Of a stretch of DNA of 64,000 bases, positions 1-8,632 are shown piece by piece; position 1 is the stretch's first letter, and every line of letters begins with the position of its first letter. The position numbers and the translations under genes were made by a program. This DNA is from DATFQE01 sp963739085. Lineage in GTDB: Bacteria > Actinomycetota > Thermoleophilia > Gaiellales > Gaiellaceae. The DNA is taken from assembly GCA_963739085.1 (NCBI GenBank), contig CAVTZA010000020.1, positions 62,001-126,000 of the forward strand, read 5' to 3'. Below the pieces are notes generated by a model. The model had not been told where the DNA came from, did not search any database, and was given only the letters and a program-made list of their open reading frames with translations.

Positions 1-249
1 GATCACGGCCAACCCGATCAGGAACACGAGCTTGCCCAGAGTTCCGGTGTGCCAGCCGATGACGGCGATCGTCGGGCCCGGGCCCGAGCCCGCGTACCAG
101 CCGGTGAAGGCGGACAGCGCCAGCACGAGCCCCGAGATCCAGGTCAGGCGCTCGCCGTAGACCGAGAGCTCGATCGGCCGCGGACCGATCTCGTCGTCGT
201 ACGGCGCACGGTCTCCGCGCGGCTGGGAGGCGTAGGGCTCAGGTTCCAC
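1..249 (-). CDS. Membrane protein of unknown function, N-terminus only
   Basis: First 83 codons of a gene running off the left edge, starting at GTG. A hydrophilic Pro/Arg/Asp-rich head of about 40 residues is followed by two hydrophobic stretches: one around residues 40-60 containing WISGLVLALSAF, and one from about 68 ending LVFLIGLAVI. That predicts a cytoplasmic head followed by membrane segments. I do not recognise the family and assign no function. Its start lies about 23 bases from repeat A copy 1, so its promoter must lie within or beyond that repeat. The start is inferred from the reading frame and no strong ribosome binding site was identified. Confidence 0.5.
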   Translation of the reverse strand, partial: MEPEPYASQPRGDRAPYDDEIGPRPIELSVYGERLTWISGLVLALSAFTGWYAGSGPGPTIAVIGWHTGTLGKLVFLIGLAVI

Positions 250-271
250 GGCGGGGGACTCTAATGACCTA

Positions 272-445
272 CAGGAGGGCTTGGGGGAGTGTCGCTCGTT
301 GCCGGGGTGCGATGGTCGTTCCGAGGCAAGGACGCAGGGAGTGTCCGTGTATCTAGGACGCGTAGCGTGGGCGCGACTGAGGACGCCGTCCTCGGGGCGA
401 GCAGCGCGGCCCGGCGACACAGCGTCATTTCGCCAAGTCCTCCTA
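272..445 (+). repeat. Dispersed element, repeat A copy 1
   Basis: About 174 bp. The left end reads CAGGAGGGCTTGG and the right end is its imperfect inverted complement, CCAAGTCCTCCTA. The core GGGGTGCGATGGTCGTTCCG followed by AGGCAAGGACGCAGGGAG is shared with copies at 13.8, 27.2, 29.5 and 45.0 kb. A central hairpin GAGGAC-gcc-GTCCTC is visible. The TAG stop of the 76-residue gene to the right directly abuts the right end. No transposase is nearby. It is either a MITE-like non-autonomous element or a structured 3' RNA element. Confidence 0.85.
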
Positions 446-676
446 CTAAAGGCCGAAGAGCTGTTCTACCTGGTTCCACACGAGCAGGCTCAGGTAGACG
501 GCAAGCCCGATGAGGAGCAGCAGCACGACCCAGAAGCGCAGGTTGGCGCGCTTCTTCTCGCGTGAGTGACGGACCTTGGCGCGCCGCCGTTCACGGTGAT
601 AGCGATAAGCGCGGTCAACGGCCTGCGGATCGACTTCGGGTGGGTCCTCCGCCTGGTGCCTCGCTGGCTGAGCCAC
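446..676 (-). CDS. Small single-pass membrane protein, 76 aa, unknown function
   Basis: ATG start and TAG stop, 76 residues. The first 45 residues are very basic and hydrophilic (many Arg, Lys and His, including RERRRAKVRHSREKKR). One clear transmembrane helix follows (FWVVLLLLIGLAVYLSLLVW), then a short amphipathic tail. Positive-inside topology puts the basic head in the cytoplasm. The arrangement resembles small actinobacterial membrane proteins of unknown role; I cannot name a family. The stop codon touches the end of repeat A copy 1. Codon use and the sharply bounded hydrophobic segment argue for a real gene. Confidence 0.65.
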   Translation of the reverse strand: MAQPARHQAEDPPEVDPQAVDRAYRYHRERRRAKVRHSREKKRANLRFWVVLLLLIGLAVYLSLLVWNQVEQLFGL

Positions 677-758
677 CGGGGCAGTCTAGACCTTGCGACC
701 GCAAAGAGCGTCCATGTAACTGGGACACGTCGCGTGCAGGCGTACCATTCACAGCCGC

Positions 759-3414
759 ATGGCGGTGGGCGAGCTGGATCATTCGGAGGGCGTCGTCGAC
801 GCCTTCGCCGCCGCCGCCGAGCGGATCACGCACAGCGGTACGATCGACGAGGCGCTCGCCGAGATCGCCGGGGCGGCCGCGACCGCTGTCGGCGCCGACC
901 TGGTGGTGCTCCGCGTGCTCGAGCCGGACGGGTACCTGCGCGCCCGGGCGGTGCACGCCGTCTCGCAGGCGTTGGCGGCCGAGCTCGAGGGCTCGGGCTA
1001 CCCGCTGGCCGCGTCGGAGGCGGTCGACGCAGCGTTGGCCGGGCCCGTCGACCGCACCGCGGGCCGCCTCGGCGCCGAATCGGGCCTCGTCGTGCCGATC
1101 CTGGCCGGCTCACGGGTGATCGGCAGCCTCGAGCTCTACCGGGCGCGCCGGGCGTTGGACGTCGACGATCAGCGCGTCGCGCGGCTCGCGGCCGGCCAGG
1201 CGGCCCTCGTCGTGCGGGCATTCGGCGCCACGGACGGCGCCAACGGAGCTTCGCGGGCACGAGGCCCACTCGACCTGGCCGGAGACGCGCTCGCCGCCGG
1301 GCTCGAGTACGCGCGGACGGCCGACCAGATCTGCCGCCTCGCCGCGGAGGCCACAGGCGCGCTCGCGGCCTTCATCTGGGAGGGGTCGAGGTTCCCGGCC
1401 CTGGGCAGCTTCGGCCCGGCTCCGGAGGTGGACGCGCAGGAGGCGGCGGCACGGGCGCTCGTGGACAACGGGATGGTGTCCGTGGAGGGCGACCTCGTCA
1501 CGGTCGTGCTCGGGAGGCCGGCCTTCGCCGCGCTGCAGCTGCGCTTCCCCGCCGACGCCCACCCGAGCGAGTCCGAGCTCGAGCGCCTCTCCGGCTTCGG
1601 CGTCCGGGCTGCGCACGCACTCCGCCTGAGCGAGCGGACCGGACGGTTGGCGAGCGACCTCGAGCGCACACAGGCCCTCCTCGCCGTGCTCGGCCAGGCG
1701 ATCGCGCGCCTCTCGCTCAGCCACACCCTCGAGACGGCGGCCGACCGCGTGTCGGCGCTGCTCGGCGTGGACTGCCTGGCCGTCTACCTGCGCGACGAGG
1801 AAGAGCGCCTGACCGTCGCCGAAGCCCGCGGGCTCAGCGGCCCCCACCTGGAGGTCGCGGAGCGCCTGCTCGAGCTCTCGCAGGGGCCCTTCCGCGCCCG
1901 CGGCATGCTCGCCGTCGACCAGACGGCGCTCGATCTGCCTCTGCCCGCCGGGATGGAGGCAGCGGTGGCCGTGCCCCTGACGGTGACGGACGAGCTGATC
2001 GGCCTGCTCGCCGTCTATCTTCCGCGCGGCCGCGCGCTGGCGGCCGACGAGTCGGCTCTGCTCTCGGCGCTGGCCGTGCAGCTGGGCGTCGCCGTGCAGA
2101 ACGCGCGCCTGCACGAGCAGACGAGGCGGCTGGCCAGCGAACGAGAACAGCTGCTGGCAGCGGAGAGCGAGACGGCTCGTGAGCTCCGGTCGCTGTACGA
2201 GATCTCACGGTCGTTCGTCGACGAGCTGACGCTGGACGCGACCGTCGACGCGGTCGTTCGCGCCGTCGTCGACCTACTCGGCGTCGACGCCGCCGTTCTG
2301 CGCCTGCTCGACGAGCGGGGCGACGAGCTCGTCACCGCGCGCGTCCGTGTCTCCGACCCACGGCTCGAAGGCGCGGTCGGCTCGATCCTGGCGCGGCCGC
2401 AGCCGATGGCCAAGTTGCCCGGCCGCCGCCGTTTCCGGGTCGGCAAGCCGCTGGTTCTCGACGCCGAGTTCCGCGGCGAACCTCGGCGCGTCGTACGAGC
2501 TGCTCGTGCCGTTCCTCGAGCGAGGTGCGACGTGCGTCGTCGTGCCGGTGCGCGGGCCCACCGAGCTGCTCGGGACGCTGACTCTGCTGTCGCTCGACCC
2601 GGAGCATCCGATCACCGGCCGCGCGCTGGAGCTCGCGGACTCGATCGTGGGCCAGGCGGCGATCGCGATCGACCGCGCCCGCCTGTACGAGCAGCAGAAG
2701 TCCTTCTCGGACACGATGCAGCGCTCGCTGCTGCCCCGCTCGCGGCCCGAGCTGCCGGGCATCGACCTCGGCGACGTCTACGAATCGTCGGCCAGGGTCG
2801 AGGTCGGCGGCGACGTCTACGACTTCCTCACCCTTCCCGACGGGCGGCTCGCGGTCGCCCTGGGCGACGTGACCGGGCACGGCATCGACGCGACCGCGGA
2901 CATGGCGATGACGAAGTTCGTCTTTCGCTCGCTGACGCGCGAGCATCCCGAGCCGGGCGACTTCCTGTCCTTCGCCAACGAGGTCGCCGTCGAGGAGCTC
3001 TCGAACGAGAAGTTCGTGACCCTCGTCTACCTGACGCTCGACCCCGCGAGCGGCGAGCTCGTGTGCGCCGCCGCCGGTCATCCGCATCCGCGGCTCGTGC
3101 GGCCGGACGGGCGCGTCGAGGCGATCGAGGCCGGCGGTCTCGCGCTCGGGATCGACGACGACCAGCGCTACGAGGAGGTCCGCGGTCGATTGGAGCACGA
3201 CGCGTTCGTCGTTCTCTACACGGACGGCGTCGTCGAGGCGCGCGGCGCGGGGGGCGAGCTCTGGGGGCACGATCGGCTCGACGCCTGCCTGGCCGAGCTG
3301 CGCGATCTCCCCGCGGCCGAGATCGCCGAGCAGGTCATCGTTCGCTGCCGCGAGTTCGCCCGCGGCGATCTCGAGGACGACTGCGCAATCGTCGTGGTCA
3401 AGCGCACCCCGTAG
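759..3414 (+). CDS. Multi-GAF sensor with C-terminal SpoIIE/PP2C phosphatase, one frameshift
   Basis: Predicted serine phosphatase of the SpoIIE/RsbU type with several GAF-like sensor modules, probably acting on an anti-anti-sigma factor. The N-terminal ~570 codons (ATG at 759) carry GAF-like modules. At about 2470-2480 the coding frame shifts by one base; removing one base from GCGGCGAAC restores continuity into NLGASYELLVPF and the last GAF region. The PP2C domain follows from about 2700, with GGDVYDF, GDVTGHG, YTDGVVEA and DDCAIVVV, which supply the metal-binding Asp residues. Product is about 884 aa if repaired. No anti-sigma partner is adjacent. The frame also stays open to 4955 in the unshifted frame, but that extension is out of frame and meaningless. 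Confidence 0.85.
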
Positions 3415-3419
3415 CCAAG

Positions 3420-4955
3420 GTGAGCTCGACGGTGACCGCAGTGCCGCTCTCGCGACTGACCGCGCTCGTCTTCGCGGCCGGCGTGGGCGCGCTCGCGACC
3501 GAGATCGCCGCGTCGCGCTTGCTCGCTCCCTACTTCGGTAATTCGACGGTCGTCTGGGCGAACGTGATCGGCCTCGTCCTGGCATCTCTGTCGCTCGGCT
3601 ACTGGCTCGGCGGCCGGCTCGCGGACCGCCGGCCGGACCCCCGCGTGCTCGGCCTAGTCGTCGCCGCCGCGGCCGTGCTCGTGGCGGTGACGCCGTTCCT
3701 CGCGCGGCCGTTCCTCGACCTGACCGTCGAGGGCCTCGACCAGGTGTCGACCGGAGCGGCGATCGGGTCGTTCTTCGGCGTGCTCGTCCTGTTCGCGCCG
3801 CCGGTGGTGCTGCTCGGGATGGTGGCGCCGTTCTCGATCCGGCTCGGCCTGGACCGCGTGGAGGCCGCCGGTGCGGTTGCGGGCCGGCTCTACGCGGTCT
3901 CGACGATCGGAAGCCTGCTCGGCACCTTCCTGTCGGCGCTGGTCGCGATTCCGCTGATCGGGACGCAGCGCACGCTGCTGGCGAGCGCGGTGCTGCTCGC
4001 CGTCGCGGGCGCCACGCTGCTCGGCTCCCGCTGGTTCGTCCTCGCAGTCGCGCTCGCGGCGCTGATGGCGCTCCCTCCGGGCGCCGTCAAGGCCGACGAG
4101 GGCCTGCTGTACGAGGACGAGTCGCTCTACCAGTTCGTCCAGGTCGTCCAACGTGGGGACGCGAGACGGCTCTACCTGGACGAAGGGATCGCGGTTCATT
4201 CCGTATGGCGCCAGGACGACGTGCTCACCGGCGGCGTCTGGGACACCTTCCTCGCGCTCCCGCCGCTGCTCGGCCGACCGCTCGAGCGCGTGGCGATCCT
4301 CGGCAACGCCGGTGGCACGACGGCGCGCGCGATGGGCGTCTACTACCCCGGTGCCGAGATCGACGGCGTGGAGCTCGACCCCGCGGTCACGAAGGCGGGC
4401 CGGCGGTACCTCGGACTGGACGACAACCCGCGCCTGCACGTCCATACGGCCGATGCGCGGCCGTTCCTACGCCGGAGCGACGGCGGCTACGACCTGATCG
4501 TCATCGACGCCTATCGGCCGCCGTACGTGCCGTTCTACCTCGCCACTCGGGAGTTCTTCGAGCTCGTGCGGAAGCGGCTCGCGCCCGGCGGCATCGTCGC
4601 GCTGAACGTCGCGTCGGTGCCCGACGACACGCGGCTGGCGCACGGGATCGCGACCACGCTGGCCTCCGAGCTCCCGGCGGTCTGGACCTGGCAGGCGCTG
4701 CGCTTCAACCAGATCGTGATCGGGCTCGAACGCCCGTTGCCCAGGGCTGAGATCTCGCGTCGGCTCGGTCTCGTCAAGGGTGACCTCGCTCCGCTGACCC
4801 GCCTGCTGGCCCGCGATATCCAGCCTGCGCGACCTTCCGGCGACGTGTGGACCGACGACCGCGCGCCCGTGGAGTGGATCACCGACCGCATGATCGTCGA
4901 GTACGCCGCCGAAGGCGGGCGCCTGGACGAGACGCCGCTGCCGACGGAGCCCTAG
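3420..4955 (+). CDS. Membrane-fused spermidine-synthase-like methyltransferase-fold protein
   Basis: 511 aa from a GTG just after the preceding stop. The N-terminal half (to about residue 230) has about seven hydrophobic helices (e.g. LTALVFAAGVGALATEIAAS). The C-terminal half is a spermidine synthase fold: GNAGGTTARAMG for the nucleotide-binding loop, GVELDP at the end of strand 2, and the acidic loop DLIVIDAYRPPY where the catalytic Asp of aminopropyltransferases sits. This is the known fused membrane/spermidine synthase architecture, whose substrate is usually unproven. Polyamine synthesis is possible, but no decarboxylase partner is adjacent. It is tightly spaced (5 bp) after the phosphatase gene and may be co-transcribed. 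Confidence 0.8.
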   Translation: MSSTVTAVPLSRLTALVFAAGVGALATEIAASRLLAPYFGNSTVVWANVIGLVLASLSLGYWLGGRLADRRPDPRVLGLVVAAAAVLVAVTPFLARPFLDLTVEGLDQVSTGAAIGSFFGVLVLFAPPVVLLGMVAPFSIRLGLDRVEAAGAVAGRLYAVSTIGSLLGTFLSALVAIPLIGTQRTLLASAVLLAVAGATLLGSRWFVLAVALAALMALPPGAVKADEGLLYEDESLYQFVQVVQRGDARRLYLDEGIAVHSVWRQDDVLTGGVWDTFLALPPLLGRPLERVAILGNAGGTTARAMGVYYPGAEIDGVELDPAVTKAGRRYLGLDDNPRLHVHTADARPFLRRSDGGYDLIVIDAYRPPYVPFYLATREFFELVRKRLAPGGIVALNVASVPDDTRLAHGIATTLASELPAVWTWQALRFNQIVIGLERPLPRAEISRRLGLVKGDLAPLTRLLARDIQPARPSGDVWTDDRAPVEWITDRMIVEYAAEGGRLDETPLPTEP

Positions 4956-4995
4956 AGGCTCAAGAACCCGCCTGGGACGCGGATACACTGCCCGC

Positions 4996-6027
4996 GTGAG
5001 ACGAGGCCTCCTCGCCGTGTTTCTCCTGCTCACGTGCGCTCTTGCGGGCGTGCTGAGCGCCGCCGTGCTGGCCTCGAACGGCCCGGTCGGATTCCTTCAG
5101 ACGACGACCGGCACGACCGTCACGACGACCGCGCCGACGACCACCGAGCCGCCGCCACCCCCGCAGATCCCGCCGCAGGTGAAGATCTCCGGCGTCTCCG
5201 TCGAGTACATGACCGCGGACCAGGCCGAGCTCGCCGTCGGCGAGGCGTTCGCGACGCCGCTGCCGGTGCGCGCCGCCGGACGGACCTTCGCGCTCGACCC
5301 GAGCCGCTACGCCACACCCGAGATTCGCCGCGCGATCGCGTACGCGCTCGCCGCCCGTCCCGGGACGACCGTGCGCCTACCCGTGAAGCTCCGCCGCGAC
5401 CGCGTCGCCGCATGGGTCGGCAAGGTCGCCAAGCGGCTCGACAGCAGTCCGGTCGACTCGACCATGCAGCTGCGCAAGCTGCGCCCCTGGCTGTCGAAGG
5501 ACCGCCCCGGACGGACGCTCGACCGCCGAGGCGCGACCAACGCGATCCTCGACCGGCTCTCGACGCACAGTCGCCGCGTGGTCGTGGCGAAGTCCAAGGC
5601 GATCAAGCCGGCGGTCACGCGGGCGAGCTACGGCCCGATCATCGTGATCCGGCGCGACTCCAAGGGCCTCTACCTCTACAACGGCATGCGCCTCTGGCGA
5701 ACCTTCGGCGTCGCCACCGGCCAGTCGAGCTACCCCACGCCGCTCGGCCGCTGGTCGATCGTGACGATGCAGCGGAATCCCTGGTGGTACCCGCCGGACT
5801 CCGACTGGGCGCAGGGCGAGAAGCCGGTTCCTCCGGGGCCCGGAAACCCGCTCGGCACGCGCTGGATGGGCCTGTCGGCTTCGGGCGTCGGGATCCACGG
5901 CACGCCGGACAGCGCGTCGATCGGGTACTCGGCGTCGCACGGCTGCATCCGCATGCACATCCCGTCGGCGGAGTGGCTCTTCAACCACGTCGACGTCGGC
6001 ACGACCGTCTTCATCGTCGCCGCCTAG
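4996..6027 (+). CDS. L,D-transpeptidase (YkuD), secreted or membrane-anchored
   Basis: 343 aa from GTG. An N-terminal hydrophobic segment (LLAVFLLLTCALAGVLSAAV) acts as signal peptide or anchor. A Thr/Pro-rich linker (about residues 35-57) leads to a putative peptidoglycan-binding region. The YkuD catalytic domain lies at about residues 210-343: the motif GVGIHGTPD and then SHGCIRM supply the catalytic His and Cys. It should form 3-3 crosslinks in peptidoglycan outside the membrane. The next gene starts only 3 bp downstream, so it may head the thiol-redox operon that follows, perhaps because its active-site Cys depends on extracytoplasmic redox control (inference). Confidence 0.9.
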   Translation: MRRGLLAVFLLLTCALAGVLSAAVLASNGPVGFLQTTTGTTVTTTAPTTTEPPPPPQIPPQVKISGVSVEYMTADQAELAVGEAFATPLPVRAAGRTFALDPSRYATPEIRRAIAYALAARPGTTVRLPVKLRRDRVAAWVGKVAKRLDSSPVDSTMQLRKLRPWLSKDRPGRTLDRRGATNAILDRLSTHSRRVVVAKSKAIKPAVTRASYGPIIVIRRDSKGLYLYNGMRLWRTFGVATGQSSYPTPLGRWSIVTMQRNPWWYPPDSDWAQGEKPVPPGPGNPLGTRWMGLSASGVGIHGTPDSASIGYSASHGCIRMHIPSAEWLFNHVDVGTTVFIVAA

Positions 6028-6030
6028 ATC

Positions 6031-6576
6031 GTGACCGCCGCCCGGCTGAAGCTCGTTGGCCAGGTCGCGGCGGTCGGGCTGGTCGGAGCGCTGCTCGCGC
6101 TCCTGGTCTGGAAGGTCGCCGGCGGCTCGGAGTCGAAGGTCTCCGGGCTCGAGCACGGCGAGACGCCGCCTGCTCCGGGCTTCACACTCGACCGACTCGA
6201 CCGCGGCGGCCGGGTCTCGCTCGCCTCGTACAAGGGGAAGGCGGTCGTGATCAACTTCTGGGCGTCGTGGTGCGTTCCGTGCAAGCAGGAGGCGCCCGTT
6301 TTGGAGTCGGCCTGGCGCAGGTACCGAGGCAAGGGCGCCGTCGTGCTGGGGATCGACGTGCAGGATCTCTCCTCGGATGCGCGCCGGTTCGCACGCGAAG
6401 CGGGGTGGACGTACCCGCTGGTACGGGACGGCGGCGGGGAGGTCATGAATCCGTACGGCGTCACGGGCGTCCCGGAGACGCTCTTCGTCAACCGAGAGGG
6501 GAAGGTGATCGCGCGAATCCAGGGGCCGGTCACGGACGAGGACATGCAGGAGCATCTCGAGCGCGCGCTGGCATGA
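6031..6576 (+). CDS. TlpA/ResA-like membrane-anchored thioredoxin
   Basis: 181 aa from GTG. N-terminal transmembrane anchor (LVGQVAAVGLVGALLALLVW), then an extracytoplasmic thioredoxin fold. The active site WASWCVPCKQ is the CxxC of the TlpA/ResA/CcmG group, and the cis-Pro loop is in GVTGVPETLFV. It probably reduces apocytochrome c or other exported cysteines, receiving electrons from the CcdA homologue encoded two genes downstream. It overlaps the next gene by 4 bp (ATGA), so the two are translationally coupled. Confidence 0.9.
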   Translation: MTAARLKLVGQVAAVGLVGALLALLVWKVAGGSESKVSGLEHGETPPAPGFTLDRLDRGGRVSLASYKGKAVVINFWASWCVPCKQEAPVLESAWRRYRGKGAVVLGIDVQDLSSDARRFAREAGWTYPLVRDGGGEVMNPYGVTGVPETLFVNREGKVIARIQGPVTDEDMQEHLERALA

Positions 6577-7043
6577 GGCGCGCCTGTGTCGTCCTCCTGC
6601 TCGCGGCGCTGGCGCTGCCCGCGACGGGCGCTGCGAGCGAGAAGCACCCGACGCTCCGCGAGCTCGAGGGCGATCTGATGTGCCCGACGTGCGGGACGAG
6701 CCTCGAGCTCTCGAACGCACCGGCCGCGAATCAGATCCGCCGGTTCGTGCGCGCGCGCATCGCCGCGGGCGACACGAAGAGCGAGATCGAGGACAAGCTC
6801 GTCGTCGAGTTCGGTCGCGGTGTGCTGGCGTCGCCGCCGAAGGAGGGTTTCGACCTGCTCGCCTGGGTGCTGCCGCTGCTGGCGCTGGGCGTCGGCGCGG
6901 CCGCGATCGGCGTGCTCGTCGTCCGGTGGAGCCGATCACGCGAGCCGGCGCCCGCGGTGGGGCCGCCCGAGGCCAACGGGCGCGGTGAGCTCGATCCCGT
7001 GCTCGAGCAGCGGCTCGACGACGAGCTCGCCCGCTTCGAGTAG
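6573..7043 (+). CDS. CcmH/CycL-like cytochrome c maturation protein
   Basis: 156 aa. Signal peptide (ACVVLLLAALALPATGAAS), then the CcmH domain with the redox motif LMCPTCGTS and the typical helical stretch NQIRRFVRARIAAGDTKSEI. A C-terminal transmembrane helix (LLAWVLPLLALGVGAAAIGV) and a short acidic tail follow. The usual CcmH motif is LRCxxCQ; here it is CPTC. In cytochrome c maturation it reduces or presents the apocytochrome CXXCH motif. Its place between a TlpA-like thioredoxin and CcdA supports this role, although no haem lyase (CcmF/CcsA) lies in the window. Confidence 0.85.
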   Translation: MRRACVVLLLAALALPATGAASEKHPTLRELEGDLMCPTCGTSLELSNAPAANQIRRFVRARIAAGDTKSEIEDKLVVEFGRGVLASPPKEGFDLLAWVLPLLALGVGAAAIGVLVVRWSRSREPAPAVGPPEANGRGELDPVLEQRLDDELARFE

Positions 7044-7045
7044 TC

Positions 7046-7759
7046 ATGCTCGGCCGCATACCAGTCGCGTTCTTGGCGGGGCTCGTCTCGATCGCGTTCC
7101 CGTGCGTGCTGCCGCTCGTGCCCGGCTACCTATCCGCGGTTGCGGGTGTAGAGGCTGGTCGGCTCGGCGAGCGCGGGGTGACGCGGCGGGTGGTGGTCGG
7201 GAGCCTGCCTTTCGTGCTCGGCTTCACGGTCGTCTTCGTCCTGCTCGGCGCGGGCGCCGCCGCGCTCGGCGGGCTCGTCGACGCGCAGCGGCGCGCGGAG
7301 TTCGCGGGCTTCGTCCTCGTCGTCCTCGGCCTGGCGCTCGTCGGCCTGTTGCCCTGGTCGGAGCGGCTGTTCGCCCCGGAGCTGGTGATGGGAGCTCGCC
7401 GGCGTGGGTCGAGCCTGCTGCTCGGCGCGGCCTTCGCGGTCGTCGCCGCGCCCTGCATCGGTGCGGTGCTCGCATCGATCCTCGTGCTCGCGGCCGACGC
7501 CGACACGGTTGTCCGAGGCGCGATCCTGCTGGCGGCGTACTCGCTGGGCCTGGGCTCGGCGTTCCTGCTGGCCGGGGTCGCCTTCACACGGGCGATGGCG
7601 GCCTTCCGCTGGGTCCGCGACCACTACGGCGTGATCCGAGTGGCAAGCGGCCTGACGCTGGTCGCGCTCGGCCTGCTGCTCTTCTTCCACCGCGACTGGT
7701 GGCTGAGGGTCGCTCTCAACCGTCTCCTCTCCGAGGTCGGCCTGGGCACGCTCGACTGA
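7046..7759 (+). CDS. ccdA: CcdA-type thiol-disulfide transmembrane electron carrier
   Basis: 237 aa, six predicted membrane helices. The two conserved redox cysteines are in AFPCVLPLVPGYLSA (helix 1) and AAPCIGAVLASI (helix 4), the hallmark of the CcdA/DsbD-beta family. It moves electrons from cytoplasmic thioredoxin across the membrane to partners such as the TlpA- and CcmH-like proteins encoded immediately upstream. The ATG follows the previous stop by 2 bp. The gene ends against repeat B copy 1, the likely transcription boundary with the convergent DUF309 gene. Confidence 0.92.
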   Translation: MLGRIPVAFLAGLVSIAFPCVLPLVPGYLSAVAGVEAGRLGERGVTRRVVVGSLPFVLGFTVVFVLLGAGAAALGGLVDAQRRAEFAGFVLVVLGLALVGLLPWSERLFAPELVMGARRRGSSLLLGAAFAVVAAPCIGAVLASILVLAADADTVVRGAILLAAYSLGLGSAFLLAGVAFTRAMAAFRWVRDHYGVIRVASGLTLVALGLLLFFHRDWWLRVALNRLLSEVGLGTLD

Positions 7760-7773
7760 GCGTTCGCTAGGCG

Positions 7774-7842
7774 CTGGGGGAACCTCCCGGTTCCCCCAGA
7801 CCCCCTCCACGGGTCCGCTTCGCGGACAGGCCGCTTGCGGCC
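7774..7842 (+). repeat. Three-hairpin dispersed element, repeat B copy 1
   Basis: Three consecutive hairpins between the convergent ccdA and DUF309 genes: CTGGGGGAACC-tccc-GGTTCCCCCAG; after a CCCCCTCC spacer, GTCCGC-ttc-GCGGAC; and GGCCGC-tt-GCGGCC. The same three-part layout occurs at 52.7 and 58.1 kb. It ends 2 bp before the stop of the DUF309 gene. No T-run follows, so it is not a canonical intrinsic terminator, though it could block or protect 3' ends. Confidence 0.8.
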
Positions 7843-7844
7843 CG

Positions 7845-8165
7845 TCACGAATCGTCCACAGGGGCTGCTTCGACGCGAAGCGCCGGGAGCTCGAGCGAGC
7901 CGCCGCGGACGACGTCGGCCGCCGCCGCGACCTGCTCGAGGACGTCGTCGAGGTCGACGCCGCGGTGCGCCGGCGCGAACGGCCGTAGCCGCCGCTCCGC
8001 CTTCGCGAGCTGGCGTTCGCAGCCGACGCGGTTGCCGCGCCCGGCCTGGTACCAGGCGACCGTGAAGTGCACGAGCCCCTGGAAGAAGTCCTTCTCCGCC
8101 GCGTCGGAAGCCCGCCACGCATCCTCGAGCGCCTCGTGCGCCTCGAAGTAGGCGCCTTCGCGCAT
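7845..8165 (-). CDS. DUF309 family protein
   Basis: About 106 aa from the ATG used here. It carries the DUF309 signature MREGAYFEAHEALEDAW followed by FFQGLVHFTVAWYQAGRGN, a small all-helical fold of unknown biochemical role that is common in actinobacteria and cyanobacteria. The frame stays open upstream to 8255 but lacks a good start there. The preceding Rieske gene stops at 8188-8190, so the ATG at 8165 gives a 22-bp gap. No function can be assigned. It probably shares a transcript with the Rieske gene upstream. Confidence 0.75.
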   Translation of the reverse strand: MREGAYFEAHEALEDAWRASDAAEKDFFQGLVHFTVAWYQAGRGNRVGCERQLAKAERRLRPFAPAHRGVDLDDVLEQVAAAADVVRGGSLELPALRVEAAPVDDS

Positions 8166-8187
8166 CAGCTCCAGGCCGCGCTCCAGG

Positions 8188-8496
8188 TCAGCTAGGACGA
8201 ACCTGCACCTCGTTGCCCTCGACCCGGACCTCGAACGTCTCGAGCTTGATTGCATGGTCGAAGTCGTTCAGGCCGGTACGCACGTCGTAGGTCCAGCCGT
8301 GCCACGGGCAGTGCAGCCACTGGCCTTTCAGGCACCCCTCGCCGAGCGGGCCGTGCAAGTGGAGGCAGGCGTGCTGGACTGCGTAGAAGTCCCCCTCGAC
8401 GTTCGCGAGCGCGAACTCGTTCTCGCCGGCCTGAACGGTCTTCACCGTCCCGGGCGGGAGCTCGTCGACACGGGCGACCGTGACGAAGTCGGCCAC
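8188..8496 (-). CDS. Rieske [2Fe-2S] ferredoxin
   Basis: 102 aa. Cluster ligands are visible as HACLHLHGP (Cys-x-His) and LHCPWHGWTYD (Cys-x2-His), the spacing and context of soluble Rieske ferredoxins of the NirD/BphF type. There is no signal peptide or membrane helix, so it is cytoplasmic. It probably carries electrons for an oxygenase or reductase encoded elsewhere; no oxygenase is adjacent. ATG start at 8496. The DUF309 gene follows on the same strand. Confidence 0.9.
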   Translation of the reverse strand: MADFVTVARVDELPPGTVKTVQAGENEFALANVEGDFYAVQHACLHLHGPLGEGCLKGQWLHCPWHGWTYDVRTGLNDFDHAIKLETFEVRVEGNEVQVRPS

Positions 8497-8632
8497 AGTG
8501 GCCGATGCTATCGGCGCGCGGCGGCGAGCAGACGCTTGAGCGTGGCGGCGTCGAGCTCGCCGCGGTTCAGCAGGAGTGCGGGATTGGGCTGCTTCATGGG
8601 GAGGACCGAGTTCCGCGCGGCGGCGCGAAGTC

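Noticed and set aside
272..445. Repeat A as a CRISPR or attachment site
   Set aside because: Copies are dispersed, not clustered with spacers, and no integrase or cas gene is near.
3420..4955. A continuous frame from 759 to 4955 that looks like a phosphatase-spermidine synthase fusion
   Set aside because: The frame runs out of register from about 2480 to 3414, where the true phosphatase code is in another frame; the fusion is an effect of the frameshift and high GC.
7774..7842. Repeat B as a normal intrinsic terminator
   Set aside because: Stems are strong but no T-run follows any of the three copies, and one copy is inside an operon.
8508..8597. 29-residue open frame after the cyclase-ATPase gene
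   Set aside because: No ribosome binding site and no recognisable features; likely chance, though the frame is closed and it could be a tail remnant.
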